Assembly: GCF_051020975.1 (NCBI RefSeq)
Contig: NC_135034.1
Coordinates: 1,178,001 to 1,242,000 of the forward strand
Source: Osmia lignaria lignaria
Taxonomy: Eukaryota > Arthropoda > Insecta > Hymenoptera > Megachilidae
DNA length: 64,000 nt
Direction: 5' to 3'
Below, piece after piece: positions 12,501 to 29,430 of this stretch. The translations under genes were made by a program, and so were the position numbers. Under the pieces are notes generated by a model. That model did no database searches. It had not been told where the DNA came from and saw nothing but the letters and a program-made list of their open reading frames with translations. The first letter of the stretch is position 1, and each line of letters opens with the position of its first letter.

Positions 12501-15500
12501 CCACAGTTCAATGTACCTATATTTAATAATAATATCATTAGTACTATATCCACATCATATATAATGTAATATACTGATTCCTTCCCACAGATCAATGTAC
12601 ATTAACAACAACATCATTCATGCTATAGCTAAATTGGATGTAATGTAATATACTGATCCCTCCCCACAGATCAATGTACATTTTATAACAACATCATTCA
12701 TACTATGTCTACATTGGATATAATGTAATATACTGATCCCTTCCCATACGTCAATGTACATATAATAGCAAAATCGTTATTACTATATCTACATTAGGTA
12801 TAATGTAATATACTGATCCCTGCCCACAGTTCAATGTTCCTATACTTAATAACAATATCATTAGTACTATATCCACATCATATATAATGTAATATACTGA
12901 TTCCTTCCCACAGATCAACGTAGATTTAATAACAACATCATTCATACAATATCAACACTAGGTATAATGTAATATAGTGATTACATCCCACAGATCAAGG
13001 TACATTTTATAACAGCATCGTTCATACTATATCTACGGTGGATATAATGTAATATACTGATCCCTTCCCACAGACCAAGGTGCCTACATTTAGTAACAAT
13101 ATCATTCATACTATATCAACACTAGGTATAATGTAATATAGTGATTACATCCCACAGATCAAGGTACATTTTATAACAACATCGTTCATACTATATCTAC
13201 ATTGGATATAATGTAATATAATGATCCCTTCCCACAGACCAAGGTGCCTACATTTAGTAACAATATCATTATTACTATAACTACATTAGATATAATGTTA
13301 TATACTGATCCCTGCCCACAGTTCATTGTACCTATACTTAATAACAATATCATTAGTAGTATATCCACATCATATATAATGTAATATACTGATTCCTTCC
13401 CACAGATCAACGTAGATTTAATAACAACATCATTCATACTATATCAACACTAGGTATAATGTAATATAGTGATTACATCCCACAGATCAAGGTACATTTT
13501 ATAACAACATCGTTCATACTATATCTACATTGGATATAATATAATATACTGATCCCTTCCCACAGATCAATGTACATTTAGTAACACCATCATTCATACT
13601 ATATCTACACTGGATATAATACAATATACGGATTCCTCCCCACAGATCAATGTACATTTTATAACAACATCATTCATACTATATCTACATTGGATATAAT
13701 GTAATATACTGATCCCTTCCCATACGTCAATGTACATATAATAGCAAAATCGTTATTACTATATCTACATTACGTATAATGTAATATACTGATCCCTGCT
13801 CACAGATCATTGTACCTATATTTAATAACAATATCCTTAGTACTATATCCACATTACACATAATGTAATATACTGATTCCTTCCCACAGATCAACGTACA
13901 TTTAATAACAACAGCATTCATACTATATCAACACTAGGTATAACGTAATATAGTGATTACATCCCACAGATCAAGGTACATTCAATATCGATATCATTAT
14001 TACTATATCTACATTAGATAAAATGTAATATACTGATCCCTTCCCACAGATGAAGGTGCCTACATTTTGTAACAATATCATTATTACTATATCTTCATTA
14101 GATATAATGTAATATACTAATCCCTGCCCACAGATCAATGTATATTTAGTAGCGATATCATTATTACTATATCTACATTGGATATAATGTAATATACTGA
14201 ACCCTCCCCACAGATCAATGTACCTACATTTAACAACAATATCATTAGTACTACGTCCACATTGCATATAATGTAATATACTGATTCCTTGCCACAGATC
14301 AGTGTACATTTAATAACAACAACATTCATTACATATCTATATTGGGTACAATGTAATATAGTGATTACATCCCACAGATTGATGTACATGTAATATCGAT
14401 ATCATTATTACTATATCTACATTAGATATAATGTAATATACTGATCCCGGCCCATAGTTCAATGTACCTATATTTAATAACAATATCATTAGTACTATAT
14501 CCACATCACATATAATGTAATATACTGATCCCTTCCCACAGATCAATGTACATTTAGTAACACCATCATTCATACTATATCTACACTAGGTATAATGTAA
14601 CATAGTGATTACATCCCACAGATCAATGTACATTTAATAACAACATCATTCATAATATAACTACATTGGATATAATGTAATATACTGATCCCTTCCCACA
14701 GATCAATGTACATATAACAGCAACATCGTTAGTACTATATCTGCATTAGGTATAATGTAATCTAGTGACTACATCCCACAGATCATTGTACGTTTAATAA
14801 CACCATCATTCATGCTATAGCTAAATTGGATATAATGTAATATACTCACCCCTTCCCACAGATCAAGGTACCTACATTTAATAACAATATCATTATTACT
14901 ACATCTACATTAGATATAAAGTAATATACTGATCCCTGCCCACAGTTCAATGTACCTATATTTAATAATAATATCATTAGTACTATATCCACATCATATA
15001 TAATGTAATATACTGATTCCTTCCCACAGATCAATGTGCATTAACAACAACATCATTCATGCTATAGCTAAATTGGATATAATGTAATATACTGATCCCT
15101 GCCCACAGTTAAATGTAACTATATTTAATAACAATATCATTAGTACTACATCCACATCATATATAATGTAATATACTGATTCCTTCCCACAGATCAATGT
15201 ACATTTAACAACCGCATCATTCATACTATGTCTACATTGGATATAATGTAATATACTGTTCCCTTCCCACAGATCAATGTACATATAATAACAATATTAT
15301 TATTACTATAACTACACTAGATATAATGTAATATACTGATTCCTTCCCTCAGATCAATGTACATTTAATATCGATATCATTATTACTATTTCTACATTAG
15401 ATATAATGTAATATACTGATCCCTTCCCACAGATCAATGTACCTACATTTAATAACAATACCATTAGTACTACGTCCACATTACATATAATGTAGTATAC

Positions 15501-17290
15501 TGATTCCTTCTCTCAGATCAGTGTAGATTTAATAACAACATCCTTCATACTATATCAACACTAGGTATAATGTAATATACTGATCCCTTCCCACAGACCA
15601 AGGTGCCTACATTTAGTAACAATATCATTATTACTATATCTACATTAGATATAATGTAATATACTGATCCCTGCCCACCGGTCAATGTACATTTAATAAC
15701 AACATCGTTCATACCATATCCACATTAGGTATAATGTAATATAGTGATTACGTCCCACAGATCAATGTACCTACATTTAATAACAATATCCTTAGTACTA
15801 TATCCACATTACACATAATGTAATATACTGATTCCTTCCCACAGATCAATGTACATTTAACAACGACATCATTCGTACTATATCTACATTGGATATAATG
15901 TAATATACTGACCCCTTCCCACAGATCAATGTACCTACATTTAATAACAATATCCTTAGTACTATATCCACATCACACATAATGTAATATACTGATTCCT
16001 TCCCACAGAACAATGTACATTTAATAACCCCATCATTCATACTATATCTACACGAGGTATAATGTAATATAGTGATTACATCCCCCAGATCAATGTACAT
16101 ATAACAACAACATCATTCATACTATATCTACATTGGATATAATGTAATATACTGATCCCTTCCCACAGGTCAATGTACATATAATAGTATAATTGTTATT
16201 ACTATATCTACATTAGGTATAATGTAATGTATTTACTACATCCTACAGATCATTGTACATTTAATAACATCATTCATGCTATAGCTAAATTGGCTATAAT
16301 GTAATATACTCACCCCTTCCCACAGATCAAGGTACCTACATTTAATAACAATATCATTATTACTACATCTACATTAGATATAAAGTAATATACTGATCCC
16401 TGCCCACAGTTCAATGTACCTATATTTAATAACAATATCATTAGTACTATATCCACATCACATATAATGTAATATACTGATCCCTTCCCACAGATCAATG
16501 TACATTTAGTAACACCATCATTCATACTATATCTACACTAGGTATAATGTAACATAGTGATTACATCCCACAGATCAATGTACATTTAATAACAACATCA
16601 TTCATAATATAACTACATTGGATATAATGTAATATACTGATCCCTTCCCACAGATCAATGTACATATAACAGCAACATCGTTAGTACTATATCTGCATTA
16701 GGTATAATGTAATCTAGTGACTACATCCCACAGATCATTGTACGTTTAATAACACCATCATTCATGCTATAGCTAAATTGGATATAATGTAATATACTCA
16801 CCCCTTCCCACAGATCAAGGTACCTACATTTAATAACAATATCATTATTACTACATCTACATTAGATATAAAGTAATATACTGATCCCTGCCCACAGTTC
16901 AATGTACCTATATTTAATAATAATATCATTAGTACTATATCCACATCATATATAATGTAATATACTGATTCCTTCCCACAGATCAATGTACATTAACAAC
17001 AACATCATTCATGCTATAGCTAAATTGGATATAATGTAATATACTGATCCCTGCCCACCGGTCAATGTACATTTAATAACAACATCGTTCATACTATATC
17101 CACATTAGGTATAATGTAATATAGTGATTACGTCCCACAGATCAATGTACCTACATTTAATAACAATATCCTTAGTACCATATCCACATTACACATAATG
17201 TAATATACTGATTCCTTCCCACAGATCAATGTACATTTAACAACGACATCATTCGTACTATATCTACATCGGATATAATGTAATATACTG
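9515..17290 (+). repeat. Left-family super-HOR, copy 2 (two internal blocks missing)
   Basis: This matches copy 1 at offset 9,514 up to an M module near 16885-16988. It then matches copy 1 at offset 8,050 (the private ATCCTTAGTACC at about 17171 equals that at about 9121), so 1,464 bases have been lost between two M modules. Between about 17275 and 17310 the offset changes again to copy 2's own 7,158-base repeat, a loss of 892 bases. Together these account exactly for 9,514 minus 7,158. Confidence 0.8.
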
Positions 17291-20200
17291 ATCCCTTCCC
17301 ACAGATCAAGGTATCTACATTTAATAACAACATCATTATTACTATATCTACACTAGATATAATGCAATATGCGGATTCCTTCCCACAGATCAATGTACAT
17401 TTAATAACAACATCATTCATACTATATCTGCATTGGATATAATGTAATATACTGATCCCTGCCCACCGGTCAATGTACATTTAATAACAACATCGTTCAT
17501 ACTATATCCACATTAGGTATAATGTAACATAGTGATTACGTCCCACAGATCAATGTACCTACATTTAATAACAATATCCGTAGTACTATATCCACATTAC
17601 ACATAATGTAATATACTGATTCCTTCCCACAGATCAATGTACATTTAATAACAACATTATTCATACTATATCTACACTAGGGATAATGTAACATAGTGAT
17701 TACATCCCGCAGATCAATGTACACTTAATAACAACATCATTCATACTATAACTACATTGGATATAATGTAATATACTGATCCCTTCCCACAGATTAAGGT
17801 ATCTACATTTAATAACAATATCATTATTACTATATCTACACTAGATATGATGCAATATACGGATTCCTTCCCACAGATCAATGTACATTTAATAACAACA
17901 TCATTCATACTATATCTGCATTGGATATAATGTAATATACTGATCCCTTCCCACAGATCAATGTACATATAACAGCAACATCGTTAGTACTATATCTGCA
18001 TTAGGTATAATGTAATCTAGTGACTACATCCCACAGATCATTGTACGTTTAATAACACCATCATTCATGCTATAGCTAAATTGGATATAATGTAATATAC
18101 TCACCCCTTCCCACAGATCAAGGTACCTACATTTAATAACAATATCATTATTACTACATCTACATTAGATATAAAGTAATATACTGATCCCTGCCCACAG
18201 TTCAATGTACCTATATTTAATAATAATATCATTAGTACTATATCCACATCATATATAATGTAATATACTGATTCCTTCCCACAGATCAATGTACATTAAC
18301 AACAACATCATTCATGCTATAGCTAAATTGGATATAATGTAATATACTGATCCCTGCCCACAGATCAATGTACCTACATTTAATAACAATATCATTAGTA
18401 CTATATCTACATTAGATATAATGTAATATACTGATCCCTGCCCACAGTTCAATGTAACTATATTTAATAACAATATCATTAGTACTATATCCACATCATA
18501 TATAATGTAATATACTGATTCCTTCCCACAGATCAATGTACATTTAACAACCGCATCATTCATACTATGTCTACATTGGATATAATGTAATATACTGTTC
18601 TCTTCCCACAGATCAACGTACATATAATAACAATATCATTATCACTATAACTACACTAGATATAATGTAATATACTGATTCCTTCCCTCAGATCAATGTA
18701 CATTTAATATCGATATCATTATTACTATTTCTACATTAGATATAATGTAATATACTGATTCCTTCCCTCAGATCAATGTACATTTAATATCGATATCATT
18801 ATTACTATTTCTACATTAGATATAATGTAATATACTGATCCCTTCCCACAGATCAATGTACCTACATTTAATAACAATACCATTATTACTATATCTACAT
18901 TAGATATAATGTAATATACTGATCCCTGCCCACCGGTCAATGTACATTTAATAACAACATCGTTCATACTATATCCACATTAGGTATAATGTAATATAGT
19001 GATTACGTCCCACAGATCAATGTACCTACATTTTATAACAATATCCTTAGTACTATATCCACATTACACATAATGTAATATACTGATTCCTTCCCACAGA
19101 TCAATGTACATTTAACAACGACATCATTCGTACTATATCTACATCGGATATAATGTAATATACTGATCCCTTCCCACAGATCAATGTACCTACATTTAAT
19201 AACAATATCCTTAGTACTATATCCACATCACACATAATGTAATATACTGATTCCTTCCCACAGAACAATGTACATTTAATAACCCCATCATTCATACTAT
19301 ATCTACACGAGGTATAATGTAATATAGTGATTACATCCCCCAGATCAATGTACATATAACAACAACATCATTCATACTATATCTACATTGGATATAATGT
19401 AATATACTGATCCCTTCCCACAGGTCAATGTACATATAATAGTATAATTGTTATTACTATATCTACATTAGGTATAATGTAATGTATTTACTACATCCTA
19501 CAGATCATTGTACATTTAATAACATCATTCATGCTATAGCTAAATTGGCTATAATGTAATATACTCACCCCTTCCCACAGATCAAGGTACCTACATTTAA
19601 TAACAATATCATTATTACTACATCTACATTAGATATAAAGTAATATACTGATCCCTGCCCACAGTTCAATGTACCTATATTTAATAATAATATCATTAGT
19701 ACTATATCCACATCATATATAATGTAATATACTGATTCCTTCCCACAGATCAATGTACATTAACAACAACATCATTCATGCTATAGCTAAATTGGATGTA
19801 ATGTAATATACTGATCCCTCCCCACAGATCAATGTACATTTTATAACAACATCATTCATACTATGTCTACATTGGATATAATGTAATATACTGATCCCTT
19901 CCCATACGTCAATGTACATATAATAGCAAAATCGTTATTACTATATCTACATTAGGTATAATGTAATATACTGATCCCTGCCCACAGTTCAATGTTCCTA
20001 TACTTAATAACAATATCATTAGTACTATATCCACATCATATATAATGTAATATACTGATTCCTTCCCACAGATCAACGTAGATTTAATAACAACATCATT
20101 CATACAATATCAACACTAGGTATAATGTAATATAGTGATTACATCCCACAGATCAAGGTACATTTTATAACAGCATCGTTCATACTATATCTACGGTGGA

Positions 20201-23200
20201 TATAATGTAATATACTGATCCCTTCCCACAGACCAAGGTGCCTACATTTAGTAACAATATCATTCATACTATATCAACACTAGGTATAATGTAATATAGT
20301 GATTACATCCCACAGATCAAGGTACATTTTATAACAACATCGTTCATACTATATCTACATTGGATATAATGTAATATAATGATCCCTTCCCACAGACCAA
20401 GGTGCCTACATTTAGTAACAATATCATTATTACTATAACTACATTAGATATAATGTTATATACTGATCCCTGCCCACAGTTCATTGTACCTATACTTAAT
20501 AACAATATCATTAGTAGTATATCCACATCATATATAATGTAATATACTGATTCCTTCCCACAGATCAACGTAGATTTAATAACAACATCATTCATACTAT
20601 ATCAACACTAGGTATAATGTAATATAGTGATTACATCCCACAGATCAAGGTACATTTTATAACAACATCGTTCATACTATATCTACATTGGATATAATAT
20701 AATATACTGATCCCTTCCCACAGATCAATGTACATTTAGTAACACCATCATTCATACTATATCTACACTGGATATAATACAATATACGGATTCCTCCCCA
20801 CAGATCAATGTACATTTTATAACAACATCATTCATACTATATCTACATTGGATATAATGTAATATACTGATCCCTTCCCATACGTCAATGTACATATAAT
20901 AGCAAAATCGTTATTACTATATCTACATTACGTATAATGTAATATACTGATCCCTGCTCACAGATCATTGTACCTATATTTAATAACAATATCCTTAGTA
21001 CTATATCCACATTACACATAATGTAATATACTGATTCCTTCCCACAGATCAACGTACATTTAATAACAACAGCATTCATACTATATCAACACTAGGTATA
21101 ACGTAATATAGTGATTACATCCCACAGATCAAGGTACATTCAATATCGATATCATTATTACTATATCTACATTAGATAAAATGTAATATACTGATCCCTT
21201 CCCACAGATGAAGGTGCCTACATTTTGTAACAATATCATTATTACTATATCTTCATTAGATATAATGTAATATACTAATCCCTGCCCACAGATCAATGTA
21301 TATTTAGTAGCGATATCATTATTACTATATCTACATTGGATATAATGTAATATACTGAACCCTCCCCACAGATCAATGTACCTACATTTAACAACAATAT
21401 CATTAGTACTACGTCCACATTGCATATAATGTAATATACTGATTCCTTGCCACAGATCAGTGTACATTTAATAACAACAACATTCATTACATATCTATAT
21501 TGGGTACAATGTAATATAGTGATTACATCCCACAGATTGATGTACATGTAATATCGATATCATTATTACTATATCTACATTAGATATAATGTAATATACT
21601 GATCCCGGCCCATAGTTCAATGTACCTATATTTAATAACAATATCATTAGTACTATATCCACATCACATATAATGTAATATACTGATCCCTTCCCACAGA
21701 TCAATGTACATTTAGTAACACCATCATTCATACTATATCTACACTAGGTATAATGTAACATAGTGATTACATCCCACAGATCAATGTACATTTAATAACA
21801 ACATCATTCATAATATAACTACATTGGATATAATGTAATATACTGATCCCTTCCCACAGATCAATGTACATATAACAGCAACATCGTTAGTACTATATCT
21901 GCATTAGGTATAATGTAATCTAGTGACTACATCCCACAGATCATTGTACGTTTAATAACACCATCATTCATGCTATAGCTAAATTGGATATAATGTAATA
22001 TACTCACCCCTTCCCACAGATCAAGGTACCTACATTTAATAACAATATCATTATTACTACATCTACATTAGATATAAAGTAATATACTGATCCCTGCCCA
22101 CAGTTCAATGTACCTATATTTAATAATAATATCATTAGTACTATATCCACATCATATATAATGTAATATACTGATTCCTTCCCACAGATCAATGTGCATT
22201 AACAACAACATCATTCATGCTATAGCTAAATTGGATATAATGTAATATACTGATCCCTGCCCACAGTTAAATGTAACTATATTTAATAACAATATCATTA
22301 GTACTACATCCACATCATATATAATGTAATATACTGATTCCTTCCCACAGATCAATGTACATTTAACAACCGCATCATTCATACTATGTCTACATTGGAT
22401 ATAATGTAATATACTGTTCCCTTCCCACAGATCAATGTACATATAATAACAATATTATTATTACTATAACTACACTAGATATAATGTAATATACTGATTC
22501 CTTCCCTCAGATCAATGTACATTTAATATCGATATCATTATTACTATTTCTACATTAGATATAATGTAATATACTGATCCCTTCCCACAGATCAATGTAC
22601 CTACATTTAATAACAATACCATTAGTACTACGTCCACATTACATATAATGTAGTATACTGATTCCTTCTCTCAGATCAGTGTAGATTTAATAACAACATC
22701 CTTCATACTATATCAACACTAGGTATAATGTAATATACTGATCCCTTCCCACAGACCAAGGTGCCTACATTTAGTAACAATATCATTATTACTATATCTA
22801 CATTAGATATAATGTAATATACTGATCCCTGCCCACCGGTCAATGTACATTTAATAACAACATCGTTCATACCATATCCACATTAGGTATAATGTAATAT
22901 AGTGATTACGTCCCACAGATCAATGTACCTACATTTAATAACAATATCCTTAGTACTATATCCACATTACACATAATGTAATATACTGATTCCTTCCCAC
23001 AGATCAATGTACATTTAACAACGACATCATTCGTACTATATCTACATTGGATATAATGTAATATACTGACCCCTTCCCACAGATCAATGTACCTACATTT
23101 AATAACAATATCCTTAGTACTATATCCACATCACACATAATGTAATATACTGATTCCTTCCCACAGAACAATGTACATTTAATAACCCCATCATTCATAC

Positions 23201-24260
23201 TATATCTACACGAGGTATAATGTAATATAGTGATTACATCCCCCAGATCAATGTACATATAACAACAACATCATTCATACTATATCTACATTGGATATAA
23301 TGTAATATACTGATCCCTTCCCACAGGTCAATGTACATATAATAGTATAATTGTTATTACTATATCTACATTAGGTATAATGTAATGTATTTACTACATC
23401 CTACAGATCATTGTACATTTAATAACATCATTCATGCTATAGCTAAATTGGCTATAATGTAATATACTCACCCCTTCCCACAGATCAAGGTACCTACATT
23501 TAATAACAATATCATTATTACTACATCTACATTAGATATAAAGTAATATACTGATCCCTGCCCACAGTTCAATGTACCTATATTTAATAACAATATCATT
23601 AGTACTATATCCACATCACATATAATGTAATATACTGATCCCTTCCCACAGATCAATGTACATTTAGTAACACCATCATTCATACTATATCTACACTAGG
23701 TATAATGTAACATAGTGATTACATCCCACAGATCAATGTACATTTAATAACAACATCATTCATAATATAACTACATTGGATATAATGTAATATACTGATC
23801 CCTTCCCACAGATCAATGTACATATAACAGCAACATCGTTAGTACTATATCTGCATTAGGTATAATGTAATCTAGTGACTACATCCCACAGATCATTGTA
23901 CGTTTAATAACACCATCATTCATGCTATAGCTAAATTGGATATAATGTAATATACTCACCCCTTCCCACAGATCAAGGTACCTACATTTAATAACAATAT
24001 CATTATTACTACATCTACATTAGATATAAAGTAATATACTGATCCCTGCCCACAGTTCAATGTACCTATATTTAATAATAATATCATTAGTACTATATCC
24101 ACATCATATATAATGTAATATACTGATTCCTTCCCACAGATCAATGTACATTAACAACAACATCATTCATGCTATAGCTAAATTGGATATAATGTAATAT
24201 ACTGATCCCTGCCCACCGGTCAATGTACATTTAATAACAACATCGTTCATACTATATCCA
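17291..24260 (+). repeat. Left-family super-HOR, copy 3 (7,158-base period)
   Basis: The sequence matches copy 2 at a constant offset of 7,158 (for example 10583/17741, 13186/20344, 16310/23468, 16798/23956). M spacings are 1303, 1464, 2439, 1464 and 488. The right boundary lies between about 24209, where the ACCGGT junction still matches offset 7,158, and 24317, where ACATTTTATAAC matches 19034 at offset 5,283. The edge given is therefore approximate. No gene is present. Confidence 0.8.
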
Positions 24261-27200
24261 CATTAGGTATAATGTAATATAGTGATTACGTCCCACAGAT
24301 CAATGTACCTACATTTTATAACAATATCCTTAGTACTATATCCACATTACACATAATGTAATATACTGATTCCTTCCCACAGATCAATGTACATTTAACA
24401 ACGACATCATTCGTACTATATCTACATCGGATATAATGTAATATACTGATCCCTTCCCACAGATCAATGTACCTACATTTAATAACAATATCCTTAGTAC
24501 TATATCCACATCACACATAATGTAATATACTGATTCCTTCCCACAGAACAATGTACATTTAATAACCCCATCATTCATACTATATCTACACGAGGTATAA
24601 TGTAATATAGTGATTACATCCCCCAGATCAATGTACATATAACAACAACATCATTCATACTATATCTACATTGGATATAATGTAATATACTGATCCCTTC
24701 CCACAGGTCAATGTACATATAATAGTATAATTGTTATTACTATATCTACATTAGGTATAATGTAATGTATTTACTACATCCTACAGATCATTGTACATTT
24801 AATAACATCATTCATGCTATAGCTAAATTGGCTATAATGTAATATACTCACCCCTTCCCACAGATCAAGGTACCTACATTTAATAACAATATCATTATTA
24901 CTACATCTACATTAGATATAAAGTAATATACTGATCCCTGCCCACAGTTCAATGTACCTATATTTAATAATAATATCATTAGTACTATATCCACATCATA
25001 TATAATGTAATATACTGATTCCTTCCCACAGATCAATGTACATTAACAACAACATCATTCATGCTATAGCTAAATTGGATGTAATGTAATATACTGATCC
25101 CTCCCCACAGATCAATGTACATTTTATAACAACATCATTCATACTATGTCTACATTGGATATAATGTAATATACTGATCCCTTCCCATACGTCAATGTAC
25201 ATATAATAGCAAAATCGTTATTACTATATCTACATTAGGTATAATGTAATATACTGATCCCTGCCCACAGTTCAATGTTCCTATACTTAATAACAATATC
25301 ATTAGTACTATATCCACATCATATATAATGTAATATACTGATTCCTTCCCACAGATCAACGTAGATTTAATAACAACATCATTCATACAATATCAACACT
25401 AGGTATAATGTAATATAGTGATTACATCCCACAGATCAAGGTACATTTTATAACAGCATCGTTCATACTATATCTACGGTGGATATAATGTAATATACTG
25501 ATCCCTTCCCACAGACCAAGGTGCCTACATTTAGTAACAATATCATTCATACTATATCAACACTAGGTATAATGTAATATAGTGATTACATCCCACAGAT
25601 CAAGGTACATTTTATAACAACATCGTTCATACTATATCTACATTGGATATAATGTAATATAATGATCCCTTCCCACAGACCAAGGTGCCTACATTTAGTA
25701 ACAATATCATTATTACTATAACTACATTAGATATAATGTTATATACTGATCCCTGCCCACAGTTCATTGTACCTATACTTAATAACAATATCATTAGTAG
25801 TATATCCACATCATATATAATGTAATATACTGATTCCTTCCCACAGATCAACGTAGATTTAATAACAACATCATTCATACTATATCAACACTAGGTATAA
25901 TGTAATATAGTGATTACATCCCACAGATCAAGGTACATTTTATAACAACATCGTTCATACTATATCTACATTGGATATAATATAATATACTGATCCCTTC
26001 CCACAGATCAATGTACATTTAGTAACACCATCATTCATACTATATCTACACTGGATATAATACAATATACGGATTCCTCCCCACAGATCAATGTACATTT
26101 TATAACAACATCATTCATACTATATCTACATTGGATATAATGTAATATACTGATCCCTTCCCATACGTCAATGTACATATAATAGCAAAATCGTTATTAC
26201 TATATCTACATTACGTATAATGTAATATACTGATCCCTGCTCACAGATCATTGTACCTATATTTAATAACAATATCCTTAGTACTATATCCACATTACAC
26301 ATAATGTAATATACTGATTCCTTCCCACAGATCAACGTACATTTAATAACAACAGCATTCATACTATATCAACACTAGGTATAACGTAATATAGTGATTA
26401 CATCCCACAGATCAAGGTACATTCAATATCGATATCATTATTACTATATCTACATTAGATAAAATGTAATATACTGATCCCTTCCCACAGATGAAGGTGC
26501 CTACATTTTGTAACAATATCATTATTACTATATCTTCATTAGATATAATGTAATATACTAATCCCTGCCCACAGATCAATGTATATTTAGTAGCGATATC
26601 ATTATTACTATATCTACATTGGATATAATGTAATATACTGAACCCTCCCCACAGATCAATGTACCTACATTTAACAACAATATCATTAGTACTACGTCCA
26701 CATTGCATATAATGTAATATACTGATTCCTTGCCACAGATCAGTGTACATTTAATAACAACAACATTCATTACATATCTATATTGGGTACAATGTAATAT
26801 AGTGATTACATCCCACAGATTGATGTACATGTAATATCGATATCATTATTACTATATCTACATTAGATATAATGTAATATACTGATCCCGGCCCATAGTT
26901 CAATGTACCTATATTTAATAACAATATCATTAGTACTATATCCACATCACATATAATGTAATATACTGATCCCTTCCCACAGATCAATGTACATTTAGTA
27001 ACACCATCATTCATACTATATCTACACTAGGTATAATGTAACATAGTGATTACATCCCACAGATCAATGTACATTTAATAACAACATCATTCATAATATA
27101 ACTACATTGGATATAATGTAATATACTGATCCCTTCCCACAGATCAATGTACATATAACAGCAACATCGTTAGTACTATATCTGCATTAGGTATAATGTA

Positions 27201-29430
27201 ATCTAGTGACTACATCCCACAGATCATTGTACGTTTAATAACACCATCATTCATGCTATAGCTAAATTGGATATAATGTAATATACTCACCCCTTCCCAC
27301 AGATCAAGGTACCTACATTTAATAACAATATCATTATTACTACATCTACATTAGATATAAAGTAATATACTGATCCCTGCCCACAGTTCAATGTACCTAT
27401 ATTTAATAATAATATCATTAGTACTATATCCACATCATATATAATGTAATATACTGATTCCTTCCCACAGATCAATGTGCATTAACAACAACATCATTCA
27501 TGCTATAGCTAAATTGGATATAATGTAATATACTGATCCCTGCCCACAGTTAAATGTAACTATATTTAATAACAATATCATTAGTACTACATCCACATCA
27601 TATATAATGTAATATACTGATTCCTTCCCACAGATCAATGTACATTTAACAACCGCATCATTCATACTATGTCTACATTGGATATAATGTAATATACTGT
27701 TCCCTTCCCACAGATCAATGTACATATAATAACAATATTATTATTACTATAACTACACTAGATATAATGTAATATACTGATTCCTTCCCTCAGATCAATG
27801 TACATTTAATATCGATATCATTATTACTATTTCTACATTAGATATAATGTAATATACTGATCCCTTCCCACAGATCAATGTACCTACATTTAATAACAAT
27901 ACCATTAGTACTACGTCCACATTACATATAATGTAGTATACTGATTCCTTCTCTCAGATCAGTGTAGATTTAATAACAACATCCTTCATACTATATCAAC
28001 ACTAGGTATAATGTAATATACTGATCCCTTCCCACAGACCAAGGTGCCTACATTTAGTAACAATATCATTATTACTATATCTACATTAGATATAATGTAA
28101 TATACTGATCCCTGCCCACCGGTCAATGTACATTTAATAACAACATCGTTCATACCATATCCACATTAGGTATAATGTAATATAGTGATTACGTCCCACA
28201 GATCAATGTACCTACATTTAATAACAATATCCTTAGTACTATATCCACATTACACATAATGTAATATACTGATTCCTTCCCACAGATCAATGTACATTTA
28301 ACAACGACATCATTCGTACTATATCTACATTGGATATAATGTAATATACTGACCCCTTCCCACAGATCAATGTACCTACATTTAATAACAATATCCTTAG
28401 TACTATATCCACATCACACATAATGTAATATACTGATTCCTTCCCACAGAACAATGTACATTTAATAACCCCATCATTCATACTATATCTACACGAGGTA
28501 TAATGTAATATAGTGATTACATCCCCCAGATCAATGTACATATAACAACAACATCATTCATACTATATCTACATTGGATATAATGTAATATACTGATCCC
28601 TTCCCACAGGTCAATGTACATATAATAGTATAATTGTTATTACTATATCTACATTAGGTATAATGTAATGTATTTACTACATCCTACAGATCATTGTACA
28701 TTTAATAACATCATTCATGCTATAGCTAAATTGGCTATAATGTAATATACTCACCCCTTCCCACAGATCAAGGTACCTACATTTAATAACAATATCATTA
28801 TTACTACATCTACATTAGATATAAAGTAATATACTGATCCCTGCCCACAGTTCAATGTACCTATATTTAATAACAATATCATTAGTACTATATCCACATC
28901 ACATATAATGTAATATACTGATCCCTTCCCACAGATCAATGTACATTTAGTAACACCATCATTCATACTATATCTACACTAGGTATAATGTAACATAGTG
29001 ATTACATCCCACAGATCAATGTACATTTAATAACAACATCATTCATAATATAACTACATTGGATATAATGTAATATACTGATCCCTTCCCACAGATCAAT
29101 GTACATATAACAGCAACATCGTTAGTACTATATCTGCATTAGGTATAATGTAATCTAGTGACTACATCCCACAGATCATTGTACGTTTAATAACACCATC
29201 ATTCATGCTATAGCTAAATTGGATATAATGTAATATACTCACCCCTTCCCACAGATCAAGGTACCTACATTTAATAACAATATCATTATTACTACATCTA
29301 CATTAGATATAAAGTAATATACTGATCCCTGCCCACAGTTCAATGTACCTATATTTAATAATAATATCATTAGTACTATATCCACATCATATATAATGTA
29401 ATATACTGATTCCTTCCCACAGATCAATGT
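24261..29430 (+). repeat. Left-family super-HOR, copy 4 (5,283-base period)
   Basis: This matches copy 3 at offset 5,283 (19565/24848, 20885/26168, 22004/27287, 23956/29239). M spacings from 24848 are 2439, 1464 and 488, so the 1303+1464 portion that starts copies 1-3 is replaced by an 892-base step. The right boundary lies in the M module at 29239-29431. After it the sequence again carries the 1,464-base block that copies 2 and 3 lack. Confidence 0.8.
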
